Of a stretch of 64,000 nucleotides of DNA, positions 8,558-17,951 are shown piece after piece; within the stretch, counting starts at the first letter, position 1; each line of letters begins with the position of its first letter. Both the position numbers and the translations under genes were made by a program. Origin of the DNA: Bin75 sp965200435. Its GTDB lineage: Bacteria > Nitrospirota > Nitrospiria > Nitrospirales > UBA8639. The stretch covers positions 496,001 to 560,000 of the forward strand of contig OZ241337.1 of NCBI GenBank assembly GCA_965200435.1. Direction: 5' to 3'. The notes beneath the pieces are model-generated. The model did no database searches, was not told where the DNA came from, and saw only the letters and a program-made list of their open reading frames with translations.

Positions 8558-10035
8558 AATTGTCCGACCTCCTCCACGCTTTCTCCCACAGGTTGACGAA
8601 CCGTCAAGACGACGCGTTGGGACTCGACACGTTGATCGAATCCCGCACGACCCAAAAGGTCGGAACGTCCGGCGCTTTGCACCTGTATGCCATGGAGGTC
8701 CCTGCGGGCAGCACTTTTCTCGAAGACGTGCCCGTCACCATCGTGCCTCCCGGAGAGCTGGATCCCACCGCCGGCTTTCTGCTCCGGCGCGAGGGTGATA
8801 CCGCTTTGGTTCAATCCCTAGACACGCTCGGACAATCAACCGTCGATAATACGCTCGTACCGGATACCGCGGAATTCTTTCGCCTGGCTTCCGCGCGATT
8901 GGCTGATATGGCCGCTCATCCCGAAGCCTACGCCCTGGGGCCGGCCGAGCGGCTGGTGCCCTGGTTGGACCCGGAGCACCGTGAAGCCGATGCCTCTGCC
9001 AGAACCGGGGCGTCGGCTGCCGTGCTGACCACCGTCTGGGATGACAACCAAGCCACGCGGTGGACCAAGCTCGGCACGCTGGCGGCAACCCTGATGCGGC
9101 ATAATAAACGCGTGCTGCTGGTAGCGCCTACGCACGACGCCGTGGATCACTTGCTCGGGTTCCTGGCCAAAACTCTCCGGAACGCCGCCCTGCCCTTTCA
9201 CAGTCTGTTGAGCCGCTACGAAGTGCCGGTGCTCCAGAAAGCCGAAGGGATTCCACTGGGCGAATTGGGGTTCGAAGCGCAAATGCATAAGTTTTTCGCC
9301 AAGTCCCGCTCACATAAGGACGCGCTTCGACAGAAATATGAGCGATTCCGGGAACTCATCCCGATCCTGGCCTACAAAGGGCAGAAACAACGTGACATGA
9401 ATGAAGTCAAGTTGCTGGAATGGCGGCTCCTGTCCCAGGTGAGTGAATTCCAGGGCAAGATCAAGGGCATCGATGACGTGCTCGCCAAGTACGAACGCCT
9501 GCCCATTTGGAAACGACTCGGCATGCAGACCATGGGAAAAAACGTGGAGACCCTGGGCGAATACCGGAGGCTCTATACGGGAAACATTGCGGCACTGATG
9601 AAAGAGGTGGAGGTCGCGCAGGCTCGCATCCGTGAATTGTCGCCCGAGGCCGCGATTCCCAAAGAGATGCGCCCGGAATACGAAGAGTTGAAAGACGAGA
9701 TTTCCAGGCTCGGAGGCACTCAAAAAGTCCGTGAAATGCTGGCTGCGAGCGAGGCCACCAACCGGCAAGCCTTCATGCAGAACAAACGGCTGGTGGCCGG
9801 GACCCCTGGGCGAATCGTGACCGATCCCTTGTTCAAACGCATTCGCTTCGACGTGATGATTGCCGAACATGCGCCTCAGGTTCCAGCCCCGTTCTTACTT
9901 GGCGTCGCCGGGCTCATTCGAGAACGGATCATCCTCGCCGGAGACACGCAAGACCTTCAAGGCCCGCATCGTCTCTGGCGCCAACAATACCCGGAGTTCC
10001 TTTCCGAACCCTCTTCTTCTCTGTCATCCCCGTAA
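8554..10035 (+). CDS. Helicase-like protein with degenerate ATPase motifs
   Basis: The 493-residue protein is laid out like an SF1 UPF1/DNA2-type helicase N-terminal core: RVLLVAPTHDAVDHLLG corresponds to motif Ia, a long charged helical insertion follows (residues about 235-400), then AGTPGRI and a motif II-III region (FDVMIAEHAPQVPAP, RIILAGDTQDLQGP). The expected Walker A GxxGxGKT is replaced by WDDNQATRWTK and the Walker B DEASQ by AEHAPQ, so ATP hydrolysis is unlikely. The second RecA domain is absent. The start at 8554 overlaps the previous stop by ATGA. A structural or regulatory role is inferred. Confidence 0.62.
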   Translation: MKLSDLLHAFSHRLTNRQDDALGLDTLIESRTTQKVGTSGALHLYAMEVPAGSTFLEDVPVTIVPPGELDPTAGFLLRREGDTALVQSLDTLGQSTVDNTLVPDTAEFFRLASARLADMAAHPEAYALGPAERLVPWLDPEHREADASARTGASAAVLTTVWDDNQATRWTKLGTLAATLMRHNKRVLLVAPTHDAVDHLLGFLAKTLRNAALPFHSLLSRYEVPVLQKAEGIPLGELGFEAQMHKFFAKSRSHKDALRQKYERFRELIPILAYKGQKQRDMNEVKLLEWRLLSQVSEFQGKIKGIDDVLAKYERLPIWKRLGMQTMGKNVETLGEYRRLYTGNIAALMKEVEVAQARIRELSPEAAIPKEMRPEYEELKDEISRLGGTQKVREMLAASEATNRQAFMQNKRLVAGTPGRIVTDPLFKRIRFDVMIAEHAPQVPAPFLLGVAGLIRERIILAGDTQDLQGPHRLWRQQYPEFLSEPSSSLSSP

Positions 10036-10120
10036 ATGTTCACCAATTCGTTGACAGAATGAAAGGTGAGCTCTTGGCCTTCTTCTGTAGCTGCGCCATC
10101 CCCCGATAACAGATGTCGAG
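10032..10120. repeat. 89-bp dispersed repeat, copy 1
   Basis: This block starting GTAAATGTTCACC is about 80% identical without gaps to 10945-11033. The pair flanks the ComEA-like gene as direct repeats. Short pieces of the same sequence (TGTTCACTCATTCGTTGA) recur near 38742 and, in part, near 23970. Confidence 0.6.
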
Positions 10121-10129
10121 CCCTTGTAG

Positions 10130-10156
10130 GTCGGGTTAACCGAAGGCGTAACCCGA
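10130..10156. repeat. REP-like palindrome (GTCGGGTTA / TAACCCGAC)
   Basis: Arms GTCGGGTTA and TAACCCGAC flank an ACCGAAGGCG centre. The same palindrome occurs at 45270-45296 and, in reverse, at 62359-62388; a half copy sits near 11066. Such elements are typical bacterial REP sequences. The 435-base gap 10036-10470 also has a hairpin-prone CTCTCC/GGAGAGG segment near 10170-10200 and no gene. Confidence 0.6.
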
Positions 10157-10470
10157 CACTGTGCTCTTTCTCCCTCGCCCACTAGGAGAGGGTTGGGGTG
10201 AGGGTCTTCTCCCGGCTGGCCGGCCTCGTTCACAACAACCTCCCCCACCTGACACCTCAGAATACACCGACTGCACCCCGCAGTGGACAGCCCGTTCTGT
10301 CCGCACAAGCACGCACCACCCTCCCGTCCAAACGGCATGACCAAAAACTCCTTCTCTATCAAAGGGTTTGCGGAACCAGTCGTGTTTTCCGTCTTTTGGC
10401 ACGCTGATTGCTTATAGAAAAAGCAGAGCGCGACTTTTTCCATTTACCATCTCTTCAAGGAGGAATCACC

Positions 10471-10791
10471 ATGAAACACGTTCATCAATCGAGTCGATCC
10501 TACTTCACGATCAGCCTGCTGGCCCTGATGCTTATCGTCAGCTTTGCAGGAGTGGGCTTCGCGGACGACGGCCAAGTGAATCTGAACGCCAGCACGGCCA
10601 AGGAGCTTCAACAATTGCCGGGCATCGGCAAAGGGCTGTCCCAACGGATTGTCGAATACCGGACCGCCAACGGGCCATTCAAAAGCGTGGAGGAATTAAT
10701 CCGGGTCAAGGGTATCGGCAAGAAAACCTTTGCGAAGATGAAAGACCGTCTGACGATCGGAGATGCCGATCCGGTGGTCGCCTCACAGTAA
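10471..10791 (+). CDS. Secreted ComEA-like helix-hairpin-helix protein
   Basis: The 106-residue protein has a signal peptide (to about GFADDG) and a tandem HhH ComEA domain: VNLNASTAKELQQLPGIGKG then VEELIRVKGIGKKTFAKM. ComEA-type proteins bind incoming DNA during transformation; stand-alone periplasmic versions are common. A strong AAGGAGG lies 8 bases before the ATG at 10471 and a strong terminator follows, so it is a monocistronic gene. Confidence 0.85.
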   Translation: MKHVHQSSRSYFTISLLALMLIVSFAGVGFADDGQVNLNASTAKELQQLPGIGKGLSQRIVEYRTANGPFKSVEELIRVKGIGKKTFAKMKDRLTIGDADPVVASQ

Positions 10792-10833
10792 CCGGCAGGA
10801 TTTCTTCATCAAGGCCGCAGCACCGGAGCCTCC

Positions 10834-10875
10834 GGAGTGGGGCCGGATCGAATCGGTCCGGCCCCACTCCGCTTT
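10834..10875 (+). terminator. Rho-independent terminator after comEA-like gene
   Basis: A 14-bp perfect stem (GGAGTGGGGCCGGA with TCCGGCCCCACTCC) around a 9-base loop is followed by GCTTTTG. It sits 43 bases past the comEA-like stop. Confidence 0.85.
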
Positions 10876-10944
10876 TGTCGTCTCCCCACCTCGCTTGCAA
10901 CGATGGTCATTGTGGCGCATCCCGCGTCCAATGAGTAAGGGATT

Positions 10945-11033
10945 GTAAATGTTCACTGATTTATTGACGGCATGAAAGGCGTGCTCCTTGCCTTCTTTTG
11001 TAGCGGCGCCATCCCCCGATGACAGATGCCGAG
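10945..11033. repeat. 89-bp dispersed repeat, copy 2
   Basis: Partner of the repeat at 10032-10120. It supplies the first codons of the following open frame, which therefore does not have a native N-terminus. Confidence 0.6.
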
Positions 11034-11974
11034 CGCAGGCTCATGCCGCTTCTTTGACAGTAAGGCTGTCGGGTTACGCCTTCGGCAGCGTCACAATGAA
11101 TCTGTACACTCCTGGCCTTGCCCCCGTCAGAAGTGCCGAGACAACCTTTACGGGTGATCGCTTTACGTTATCGGTCGAGAGACAGAACAGCAGTGGGTTC
11201 ACGTTGGATACCAACCGTCATTACACAGAAGTGGTCAACGACGATTCCCTCTCGACCAATCCTGTCACCAATCGACCGTTTGTTTCTGGCTATATGGCAT
11301 CTGTGAATGGCAGTCGTGCGGCCATTGCAGGAGCGATGGTCGAATGGTCCCGCACCGATCCGACTGATTATTTGGCCGGCGGGTATTGGTTGTTTTTCGA
11401 TGCACATCTCAATGAGGTCGAGATGGGAGCTTTCATTGATGGGACGGACTATCCTGCTGACTTCGCCTCGAACTTGCCGATGACGGGTACCGCTACCTAT
11501 CACGGACTCGCTGGCGGACTGTATATCGCCGCAGCTGGATCAGACACGCTGTCTCCAGGAGCGACGGAACTCGGGGAATATGAGGGACAGGCCAGTTTGA
11601 CCGCTGATTTTGGAACTATGCGCATTTACGGCCTCGTTGATCAAGTGCAAATCTTCAACGTAGTGGGCCAGCATGCCAACGGGGTGCCGTATGTCAATCC
11701 GTACGCGGGAGATGCAGGTGTTGAGATGGTGCTTCGTCCAGTGCCCATTAATCAAAATGGCACCTTTTGGGGATCCAATGTGGAGTTTGCCAGTGAGAAG
11801 TATACGATTACTTCGTCTTCGGGGCCCTGGGCGGGTCAGTTCTCGAATGTGGCTGATCGTCAAAGAAATCCCCGGGCCACGGCAGGCACAAATGCGGGGT
11901 TCTTCGAGACCGTAGGAGGAAGTCGAGTTGGCTTGACTGGAGCCTTTTACGGAGCGACCGAACGGTTTCAGTAG
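10988..11974 (+). pseudogene. Transferrin-binding-protein-like barrel protein, 5' end replaced by repeat sequence
   Basis: The body (residues about 45-328) looks like the TbpB/HpuA-type surface beta-barrel: repeated short strands, GTATYHGLAGGLYIA, then TADFGTMRIYGLVDQV and a final GAFYGATERFQ typical of the GxFxGxxA barrel ending. The first about 35 residues come from an 89-bp dispersed repeat and a REP half-copy (LSGYAFGS is REP-encoded), so no signal peptide or lipobox remains. The gene is probably 5'-truncated. Downstream frames are intact. Confidence 0.5.
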
Positions 11975-11985
11975 TAAACGTGATA

Positions 11986-12020
11986 AACCGGCTTGGGTCT
12001 ACACCTGGGCCGGTTCATTC
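11986..12020 (+). terminator. Putative terminator
   Basis: Arms AACCGGC (11986) and GCCGGTT (12009) with a 16-base interior that can pair partly (GGT/ACC), followed by CATTCTCT. It lies 12 bases after the barrel-protein stop. The T-tract is weak. Confidence 0.45.
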
Positions 12021-12156
12021 TCTATCAAAGGGCAGAGGGATTCGACCTTGCGACTGGTGGTCTAGGATCAACGATTATCGTGGGCTGCAGGAGTTGTATT
12101 ACAAAGATCGACAAGCAAGGTTGCTGGACAATCCCCTCCTTGCGATGGAGGAAAAG

Positions 12157-13869
12157 TCAAAGATTCAGACCAAACCTCAGCATAGCGTTTTCAGGAGATA
12201 TGCATAAGCCGAACCAGCTATCTGCTTGGTGGGTAGATTTCCGTTTTGTGCAATGACCATACAGCCTGGGAAATGCCACCGATCGCTGATCATTATTGCA
12301 ATGAATAGTCAGTCCCGTCCGGCCCGCTCCAATGCTTACTGTGAGGTCATGCCCCTTTCCATCAATTTTTGCCATGCGCATGATCCCGTCGATGTTCTCA
12401 CTCACACTCATAACGGTTGCCTCGCTAAGAGTCAGCAGCATGAAGCCAAGGTCAATTGTCGCCGGCTCCGAACTTGCTTCAATCTCTTTAACGATGCGTC
12501 CCAGAGTCGTTGTTGCAAATCGTGTTAATATACCGTCAGGGGTCGGCTTACCTGGAATGCCTTCCCGCCGAACGGTCATGGCAACATCAAGATCAGCGGA
12601 TATCCTATCATCCAATAGGAGTCTCTCCTGCTCATTGTCCAACCACAGGTTGTGCTTGAGATGATACGCGAGAATCATTTTTTCAGGGTACGGATTTAAT
12701 CTTTCGAAGTATTTGGTACGCCGATTTATATAGCTAAGTAGCCATAGTGGCGATTGAAGCATCTCCGTCATCGTATCGAACAGGAATACATCCATGATGA
12801 AAGGTGGATGTATCGTTTCACTTTTCTCGAATCTGAGAAACTGCCACGCTTGAAAACTTAGCGCTGGATAGTGATCAGAAACAACACAAAGAATGTATAA
12901 TTCCTTGATGTTATTGGGGATATTGATTTCCTCTGAATTGGCACGCACCGATTGATATGTACCGTCGATCAGAGACTTCGCACAGGTATATCCCTGATCA
13001 TAGGCTTGTTGAACGCTCTTTTTGAAATCGTCTTTGATGTGTCCGTCATTTCCCTTCCTTGATTCCAACGTCAATCGCTTAGACTTTGCTTGGAGTATAA
13101 TGACTCGATCTCCAAAAAGTACCAGGACGTCGATCTCGCCAAGCTTCTCACTTTTCGATGTAAAAATATCAACATTCAAGTGCACATTTTCTTTTCCGAA
13201 GACAAGCTCCAATCGTTCCCGACAAAACTCTTCAGTGAACCGACCTCTGTTTTGCGTAGCGATATCACGATAATGGTCATCTTGGCACATCCCGTAAAAT
13301 GGCGCGTCATAGAGCGCTTCGAACAAGTTATATTGTTGGAAGAGAATGAATGAATCTTTGCCATAACGAATGAAGGGCCTTTCACTGATCACATTGAAGT
13401 CGGCAAGTTCATGAAAATCTTCATTTCTCTTTTCTACGGGGACGGAAAATGCAAGGAGTACCTTCTCAACTATGGTCCTATCAATACCCGTCCATTCCGC
13501 GACTTCTCTGCTGGCCACCGTGAAGATAGGCAAAAGGGTTCCTTCAATAGGTGTGCTGCCAGATTTTATATTTTGAATTTTTTCAACCGCCTGTGCGATG
13601 TCCCGAGTTGATTGGATCGAGAATCCCTTATTAACTTTGAGCCACTCATCATCACCGGCGTATTTCCTTGCGGCCAAGTCACGATATTGGAAACTATAGG
13701 CAGATTCACCTCCGTAGAAGATCGGTTCCCTTAAAGCTTGTCCGGTAAATATAGAATTCTCCTGATTGAGTCCTCAAAAGAATTTTTCCAGTGACCTTCA
13801 GGCGTTGAAGACTTCAAACATGCACGTGTCCTGCATGTGTCGAAGAGAAATAAAGGCCTTTGCAGTCAT
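12157..13869 (-). pseudogene. Restriction-endonuclease-like (PD-(D/E)xK) protein, frame-disrupted 5' end
   Basis: The intact part (13677 downward, TTG) encodes 506 residues with a nuclease core GEIDVLVLFGDRVIILQAKSK, fitting the PD-(D/E)xK pattern (E/D then QAK) of NERD/restriction-type nucleases. Upstream the protein clearly continues: IFYGGESAYSFQYRD is in the same frame before the TTG, a roughly 60-base segment in another frame reads GHWKNSFEDSIRRILYL, and the original frame resumes at MTAKAFISLRHMQ (ATG at 13869). Two compensating indels near 13735 and 13800 therefore break the gene. It is either decayed or mis-assembled. A defence role is possible; substrate unknown. Confidence 0.6.
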
Positions 13870-14211
13870 TGCCGTTGCGACGTTCGGTTGTGGCGCAAGA
13901 ATTCGCGCCCTTGCGGGAGGATTAATGGACGACGAAAAGCTATTTTGTATTCCTTAATCGACTCTTCGCAATAAAAGCTGGAAACTCTACAATTTTTTGG
14001 GTAATTAGGGCGAAACGTAACCAAAGTTTATTGTGAACGAAATCTTTTCCCAATACCCTACGAGATCGAACATGGTCGAAGATGTAAGAGCACCATGAGA
14101 CTTCATAAAGTCACAACGGCAGAGTGGTAATACTGAAAGTTGCGGTACTTGGAAACCTATCTTGTCTTATGACCTGTTTATAGTCTATATTCAGTCCGAA
14201 AGGAGGTGAGC
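13870..14211. other. Intergenic, AT-richer; no gene seen
   Basis: The gap between the nuclease remnant and the Phd/ParE pair is visibly AT-richer than its neighbours. No RNA gene or repeat is recognised. It probably holds the toxin-antitoxin promoter near its right end. Confidence 0.5.
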
Positions 14212-14487
14212 ATGAAGCTGTCCGGCCAGATCAAGCCCATCAGTTACCTCAAGGCCCATGCCGCCGAGATCGTGCGCACGATCGGGGACCGGCGGGAACC
14301 CTTGATCATCACTCAAAACGGCGAAGCCAAGGGAGTCTTGCAGGACATCGACAGCTACGAGCAAACCCAGGAGACCGTTGCGCTGCTCAAGATTCTCGCG
14401 CTGGGTAGCCGACAAATCGAGGCGGGTCAGGTCCAACCCGCCGGTGATGTCATTGCGAGACTTCGGAAACGACGACCGGCTCGCTGA
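14212..14487 (+). CDS. Phd/YefM-family antitoxin
   Basis: The 91-residue protein has the Phd/YefM N-terminus: IKPISYLKAHAAEIVRTI then REPLIITQNGEAKGVLQDIDSYE, a dimeric DNA-binding fold that represses its operon, with a C-terminal toxin-binding tail. The ATG at 14212 is chosen over the GTG at 14206 because AGGAGG (14201-14206) would overlap the GTG. The stop overlaps the toxin start. Confidence 0.87.
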   Translation: MKLSGQIKPISYLKAHAAEIVRTIGDRREPLIITQNGEAKGVLQDIDSYEQTQETVALLKILALGSRQIEAGQVQPAGDVIARLRKRRPAR

Positions 14488-14813
14488 TGTCCTTCCTGGT
14501 TCAGTTGACCGATGACGCGGTACGCGACCTGGAAGAGATCTGCGATTACATTGAGCACCACGATGCGCCGGGCAAGGCGGATCAGGTGCTCGAGCAGATC
14601 GAGCGGGCGTTCGGCAGCCTCTCAAAGCATCCCCGCCGCGGAAATTACCAGAAGGAATTGCTGGACATTGGAATTCGGGAGTTCCGGGAAATTTTCTTCA
14701 AGCCCTATCGCATCATCTACCGGGTGATGGAAAACAACGTCTACGCGCTCGTGATCGCCGATGGACGGCGTGACATGCAGACGTTACTTCAGCGACACTT
14801 GCTACGAGTGTAA
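14487..14813 (+). CDS. ParE/RelE-family toxin
   Basis: The 108-residue protein matches the ParE branch: DAVRDLEEICDYIEHHD at the N-terminus, LSKHPRRGNYQKELLDIGI in the middle and EIFFKPYRIIYRVMENNVYALVIADGRRDM at the end. ParE toxins poison gyrase; RelE-like relatives cleave mRNA, and sequence alone does not decide. It starts inside the antitoxin stop (TGATG), so the two are translationally coupled. Confidence 0.88.
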   Translation: MSFLVQLTDDAVRDLEEICDYIEHHDAPGKADQVLEQIERAFGSLSKHPRRGNYQKELLDIGIREFREIFFKPYRIIYRVMENNVYALVIADGRRDMQTLLQRHLLRV

Positions 14814-14884
14814 AGGCTTTCCGAACCTTCAAGGACAACCACATAGGGTTGTCCCTACATCAACCGTCACACCGCGTTCGCGGC

Positions 14885-14914
14885 TTGACGCCCATCCGGG
14901 CAAAAGCCGATAAT
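14885..14914 (+). promoter_or_regulatory. Sigma-70-like promoter of tRNA-Leu
   Basis: TTGACG (14885-14890) and GATAAT (14909-14914) are separated by 18 bases and lie about 35 bases before the tRNA 5' end. Confidence 0.65.
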
Positions 14915-14949
14915 TATAGGCTCTGTACTTAGTTCAGGACACGCTCCAT

Positions 14950-15037
14950 GCCGAAGTGGCGAAACTGGCAGACGCACTAGATTCAGGGTCTAGCGCCCCT
15001 TGGGGGTGTGCGGGTTCAAATCCCGCCTTCGGCACCA
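14950..15037 (+). tRNA. tRNA-Leu (anticodon CAG)
   Basis: Acceptor arms GCCGAAG (14950) and CTTCGGC (15027) pair perfectly, the anticodon stem CTAGA/TCTAG holds the loop TTCAGGG with CAG at 14984-14986, a long class II variable arm (CGCCCCTTGGGGGTG) follows, and the T-loop reads GGTTCAAATCC. The CCA end is encoded (15035-15037). It reads CUG codons. Confidence 0.96.
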
Positions 15038-15109
15038 ACCTCCCTTTTGAACACCGACGCGACGATTTCCAAGCCAGAACCACCTCAAACGACCGCTACC
15101 TCTTGCAGG

Positions 15110-15259
15110 TTAGGGAACCTCTGATTTCGTGTGCTAGCGGGATGCAGGGCAAGGCGTCCCGGAGCGAAACCCGAAGCGTATCAGAGAGATAGGTGAGGGT
15201 TGAGCGAGGACACCACGCCGCCATGCGCCCGATCGTGCACTCAATCAGAGGTTCCTTAG
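15110..15259 (-). mobile_element. MITE copy A (142 bp, TSD TTAG)
   Basis: Element 15114-15255 has inverted ends GGAACCTCTGATT and AATCAGAGGTTCC and is flanked by the direct repeat TTAG. It is one of five relatives in the window and lies opposite in orientation to the others. It inserted at the 3' end of the CmpX-like gene, whose TAA stop now lies in the duplicated target. The 4-base YTAR target matches that of the IS5 group. Confidence 0.85.
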
Positions 15260-16763
15260 TTGTTTTTAATTTGTCGTATCCATGCCTTGAGTTCCTCTCC
15301 GGCAGCCTCCCGACCACCCAGTCCAAAGGCCAAGGCAAAGGCTACAGCCAAAGCCCCCAGGGTCAGGCCGAAAGCCAGATTGACAATTTCATCGGCCAAT
15401 CCCATTTGTCGTAAAGCCATAGCGACCGCGAGGATCAAAACCCCGGCGCGGGCACACTTGGCGACGAGGGAGGCTTGTGGGATGCTACTGGCTTGAATGC
15501 TTTTCCTGCTAGATTTGCCAGATATAACCCAATGGCGAAAACCACTAAACCGACTAACAGATGACCACCAAAGACGGTTAAATCAGCTACCAGACCGGCG
15601 AGAAGTTGGAGACCTAACAATTCGGCGGCCTCGATACTTGCAAATAAGAGAATGGCCGCGATGATAAGCGAGCCTACGGCTTCCGATGGTGTTCTATTGC
15701 CTGTTGCTGGCTGTTCGGATATGCCGATCCGTACTAGAATGTTGTTGAATCCCAGGCCCGCCAACACGTTGGAGGCCAGTCCGGCCACGACCCGGCCCAC
15801 GACAAACGCGACCGTCACGATAAGAGTGGCTCCGAACAGATTGGGAAGGATACCGAGCATGGCATCCAGCATATTGCTCGCTGGTCGTGTAATGGCTTCA
15901 AGTTGAAGCGCATTGAGTGCGCCGACTAACACGGGGATAAAAATCAACACGTAGACGATCAAACCTAAAATTTTTGAGACGGGTTGTGTGCCTAACAAGT
16001 TGGTCAGACCTACCCGTTCACTGAGACGATCCACGCCCGCGGCGGCAAGGATGTTCTCGGCAATGCGTTGGACGATTCGAGCGATAAAATATCCGATCAG
16101 GAAAATGACTCCCGCGGCGAATAAATTGGGAATAAAACCAAGGAAAATATCCGTCATGTCTTTGACCGGCCCGAGCAACCCTTCTACAGCTAACGCACCG
16201 AGTATCGCTGGAAGAAACAGAAGAAAAATAAGCCAATACACGGTTTCTCCAATGACATACGAAAATGGTCGGCTTTCATCTGCCTCCAGTTCGGTTTGAT
16301 CCTGAAACCGCTTGTCGAATTGAGCCACCTGCAACCCGTTTCTGATTCCAACCTTCAGAACGGTGGCGATGACCCATGCTACTCCGAACAAAACCAACCC
16401 GCTTGCCAAACGCGGGAAAAATTCGAAAATTTCCGTGAGCAGACGGTTCAGCGGTTCGTTAACCTGACTGAGTTGGAGGGTTTCGAGCACGGCGATCAGG
16501 ACGAGAATCATCAAGAGATAAAACACGCCCCGCCCAACCCACTTTTGGATTTCCACGGCTTTTGTGGCATCACCAGGATAGAGCGCTGCTGCCAACCGGC
16601 GGTCCAGTGTGCTTTGACGTATGAGCGATCGAGTTGCGCTGGCGACCATTTGGGCGATGATCCAACCGAGAACCAGTAATGCTACGGCCCCAACAATATT
16701 GGGTATTTGTGAGCCCATGACCTGCGTCAGTTGATCGATGAGTGGCTGTAGTTGCATCTGCAT
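15256..16763 (-). pseudogene. CmpX-like mechanosensitive channel (conserved TM-helix repeats), frameshifted near 3' end
   Basis: The first 420 residues contain four or more copies of the conserved TM-helix repeat (for example LLVLGWIIAQMVASATRSLI, GVAWVIATVLKVGI, VAFVVGRVVAGLASNVL), each an inner-membrane pair, as in cyanobacterial and Pseudomonas CmpX proteins of the MscS superfamily. At about 15500 the frame slips near an AAAA run; the expected C-terminus (ALRQMGLADEIVNLAFGLTL, FGLGGREAAG) continues in the next frame to 15256. The split removes the last repeat from the main product. It may be a single indel in the assembly. It is last in the ECF sigma operon. Confidence 0.78.
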
Positions 16764-16911
16764 TGTGTTCTCCTCTTGAGTGGTGTGGAGGCAGGCAGAC
16801 GCTTTGAGGAATTCTTCCGAATGCCTTCGCCTCCTTGATTAATTAGACAGGGAACGGGAGGTTTTGGTCACAGGACGAATTGAAAAAACCCTGCGATCGG
16901 TTTCGGAGAGG

Positions 16912-17757
16912 TTAGGGTTTTCGAAGACTGGAGCCTTCTTTGATAATCTGTTCGTTCGGAATGTGGAGATTCTCATCATTGTCCGTTTTGAGGACGACAG
17001 AGATGGGTGTCATCTTGATAATCGTTCCTTTGTGTCCAGCCAGATAGACCTCGTCGCCAACGTGATAAATCTGGCATACGTAATATCGCGCCAATGCATT
17101 GGCAATAATCGTTCGGCTGCCTAGCCCGACCGAAAGAGCCACGGCTAAGACCACGCCACCAATGATGAGGGTCACGTTCGTCGTGAACACCGTCATATCC
17201 ACCCCAATTTCGGTCATGGCCATGACGATGCCAAACCCGATGATGACGATTTCAAGCAGCGAACTGACTGCTCTTGCATAGGCGACGTTGAAGCTTGAAG
17301 AGGTCGATCGTACGGCATCTTTGACGAGCTTGGCGATATATAGCGAAATGATGAGGATGAGAAATGCCCCAAGAATATGTGGCAGATAGGCAATGAACGC
17401 ATTCAATGTTTCCAGGACGACCTTGACACCCAAGACCTCTGAGGCTGAAACCAGAAAGACCAACAAGACCAAGTAATAGACGAGCCCTCCCAGAATTTCA
17501 TCCAGGGTTTTGCTGATTCCCGCCTTATTCAACAATTCATTAAATTGGACTTTTTCACCCAATGACTGAATGCCGCAAATACGGACCACTTTGGCGGTGA
17601 CGCCTCTCAACGCCTTTGCTGAGAGCCAACCAATGAGAAGGAGCAGCAGGGCGCCAAGAAGATTCGGAAAATATGCACCGACCGTTTCAAATAAGCTCTG
17701 AAAAAAGGCGACGGGACCTAACCCCCATTTTTGTATGTGCTCTTGCAGCGGTACCAT
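16912..17757 (-). CDS. Small-conductance mechanosensitive channel (MscS family)
   Basis: The 281-residue inner-membrane protein has an N-terminal TM-helix repeat (PNLLGALLLLLIGWLSAKAL), two further hydrophobic segments, the pore-lining TM3 region (VVLAVALSVGLGSRTIIANALARYYV) and an MscS beta domain (YHVGDEVYLAGHKGTIIKMTPISVVLKTDND). MscS channels release solutes on hypo-osmotic shock. It ends shortly after the beta domain (HIPNEQII), so it lacks the usual cytoplasmic alpha/beta cage and is a short variant. It sits between the small gene and cmpX-like. Confidence 0.85.
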   Translation of the reverse strand: MVPLQEHIQKWGLGPVAFFQSLFETVGAYFPNLLGALLLLLIGWLSAKALRGVTAKVVRICGIQSLGEKVQFNELLNKAGISKTLDEILGGLVYYLVLLVFLVSASEVLGVKVVLETLNAFIAYLPHILGAFLILIISLYIAKLVKDAVRSTSSSFNVAYARAVSSLLEIVIIGFGIVMAMTEIGVDMTVFTTNVTLIIGGVVLAVALSVGLGSRTIIANALARYYVCQIYHVGDEVYLAGHKGTIIKMTPISVVLKTDNDENLHIPNEQIIKEGSSLRKP

Positions 17758-17768
17758 ATGCTTCTCCT

Positions 17769-17951
17769 TTATTCGTCAGTGAAGTCGTCTAACAGCATTC
17801 CGGGAATTGAAGTATGAAAGACGCCAATTTCTTTGGCGACCAAAAGAAACATCACGATTTTCAGGATCTGTTCTTTAATGATACGATCAGGCTCTGGTAA
17901 ATCTAAGGCATCCAATACGTTATTGAAGAGTAATTCTTCGTCGTGAATCAT
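17769..17951 (-). CDS. Small acidic protein in the sigma-channel operon
   Basis: The 60-residue product (IHDEELLFNNVLDALDLPEPD, then two helical stretches) starts by an ATGA overlap with the sigma factor stop and ends 11 bases before the channel start, which argues that it is translated. It has no TM segment or zinc motif, so it does not look like a classic anti-sigma factor, though its position is where one would sit. Confidence 0.55.
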   Translation of the reverse strand: MIHDEELLFNNVLDALDLPEPDRIIKEQILKIVMFLLVAKEIGVFHTSIPGMLLDDFTDE

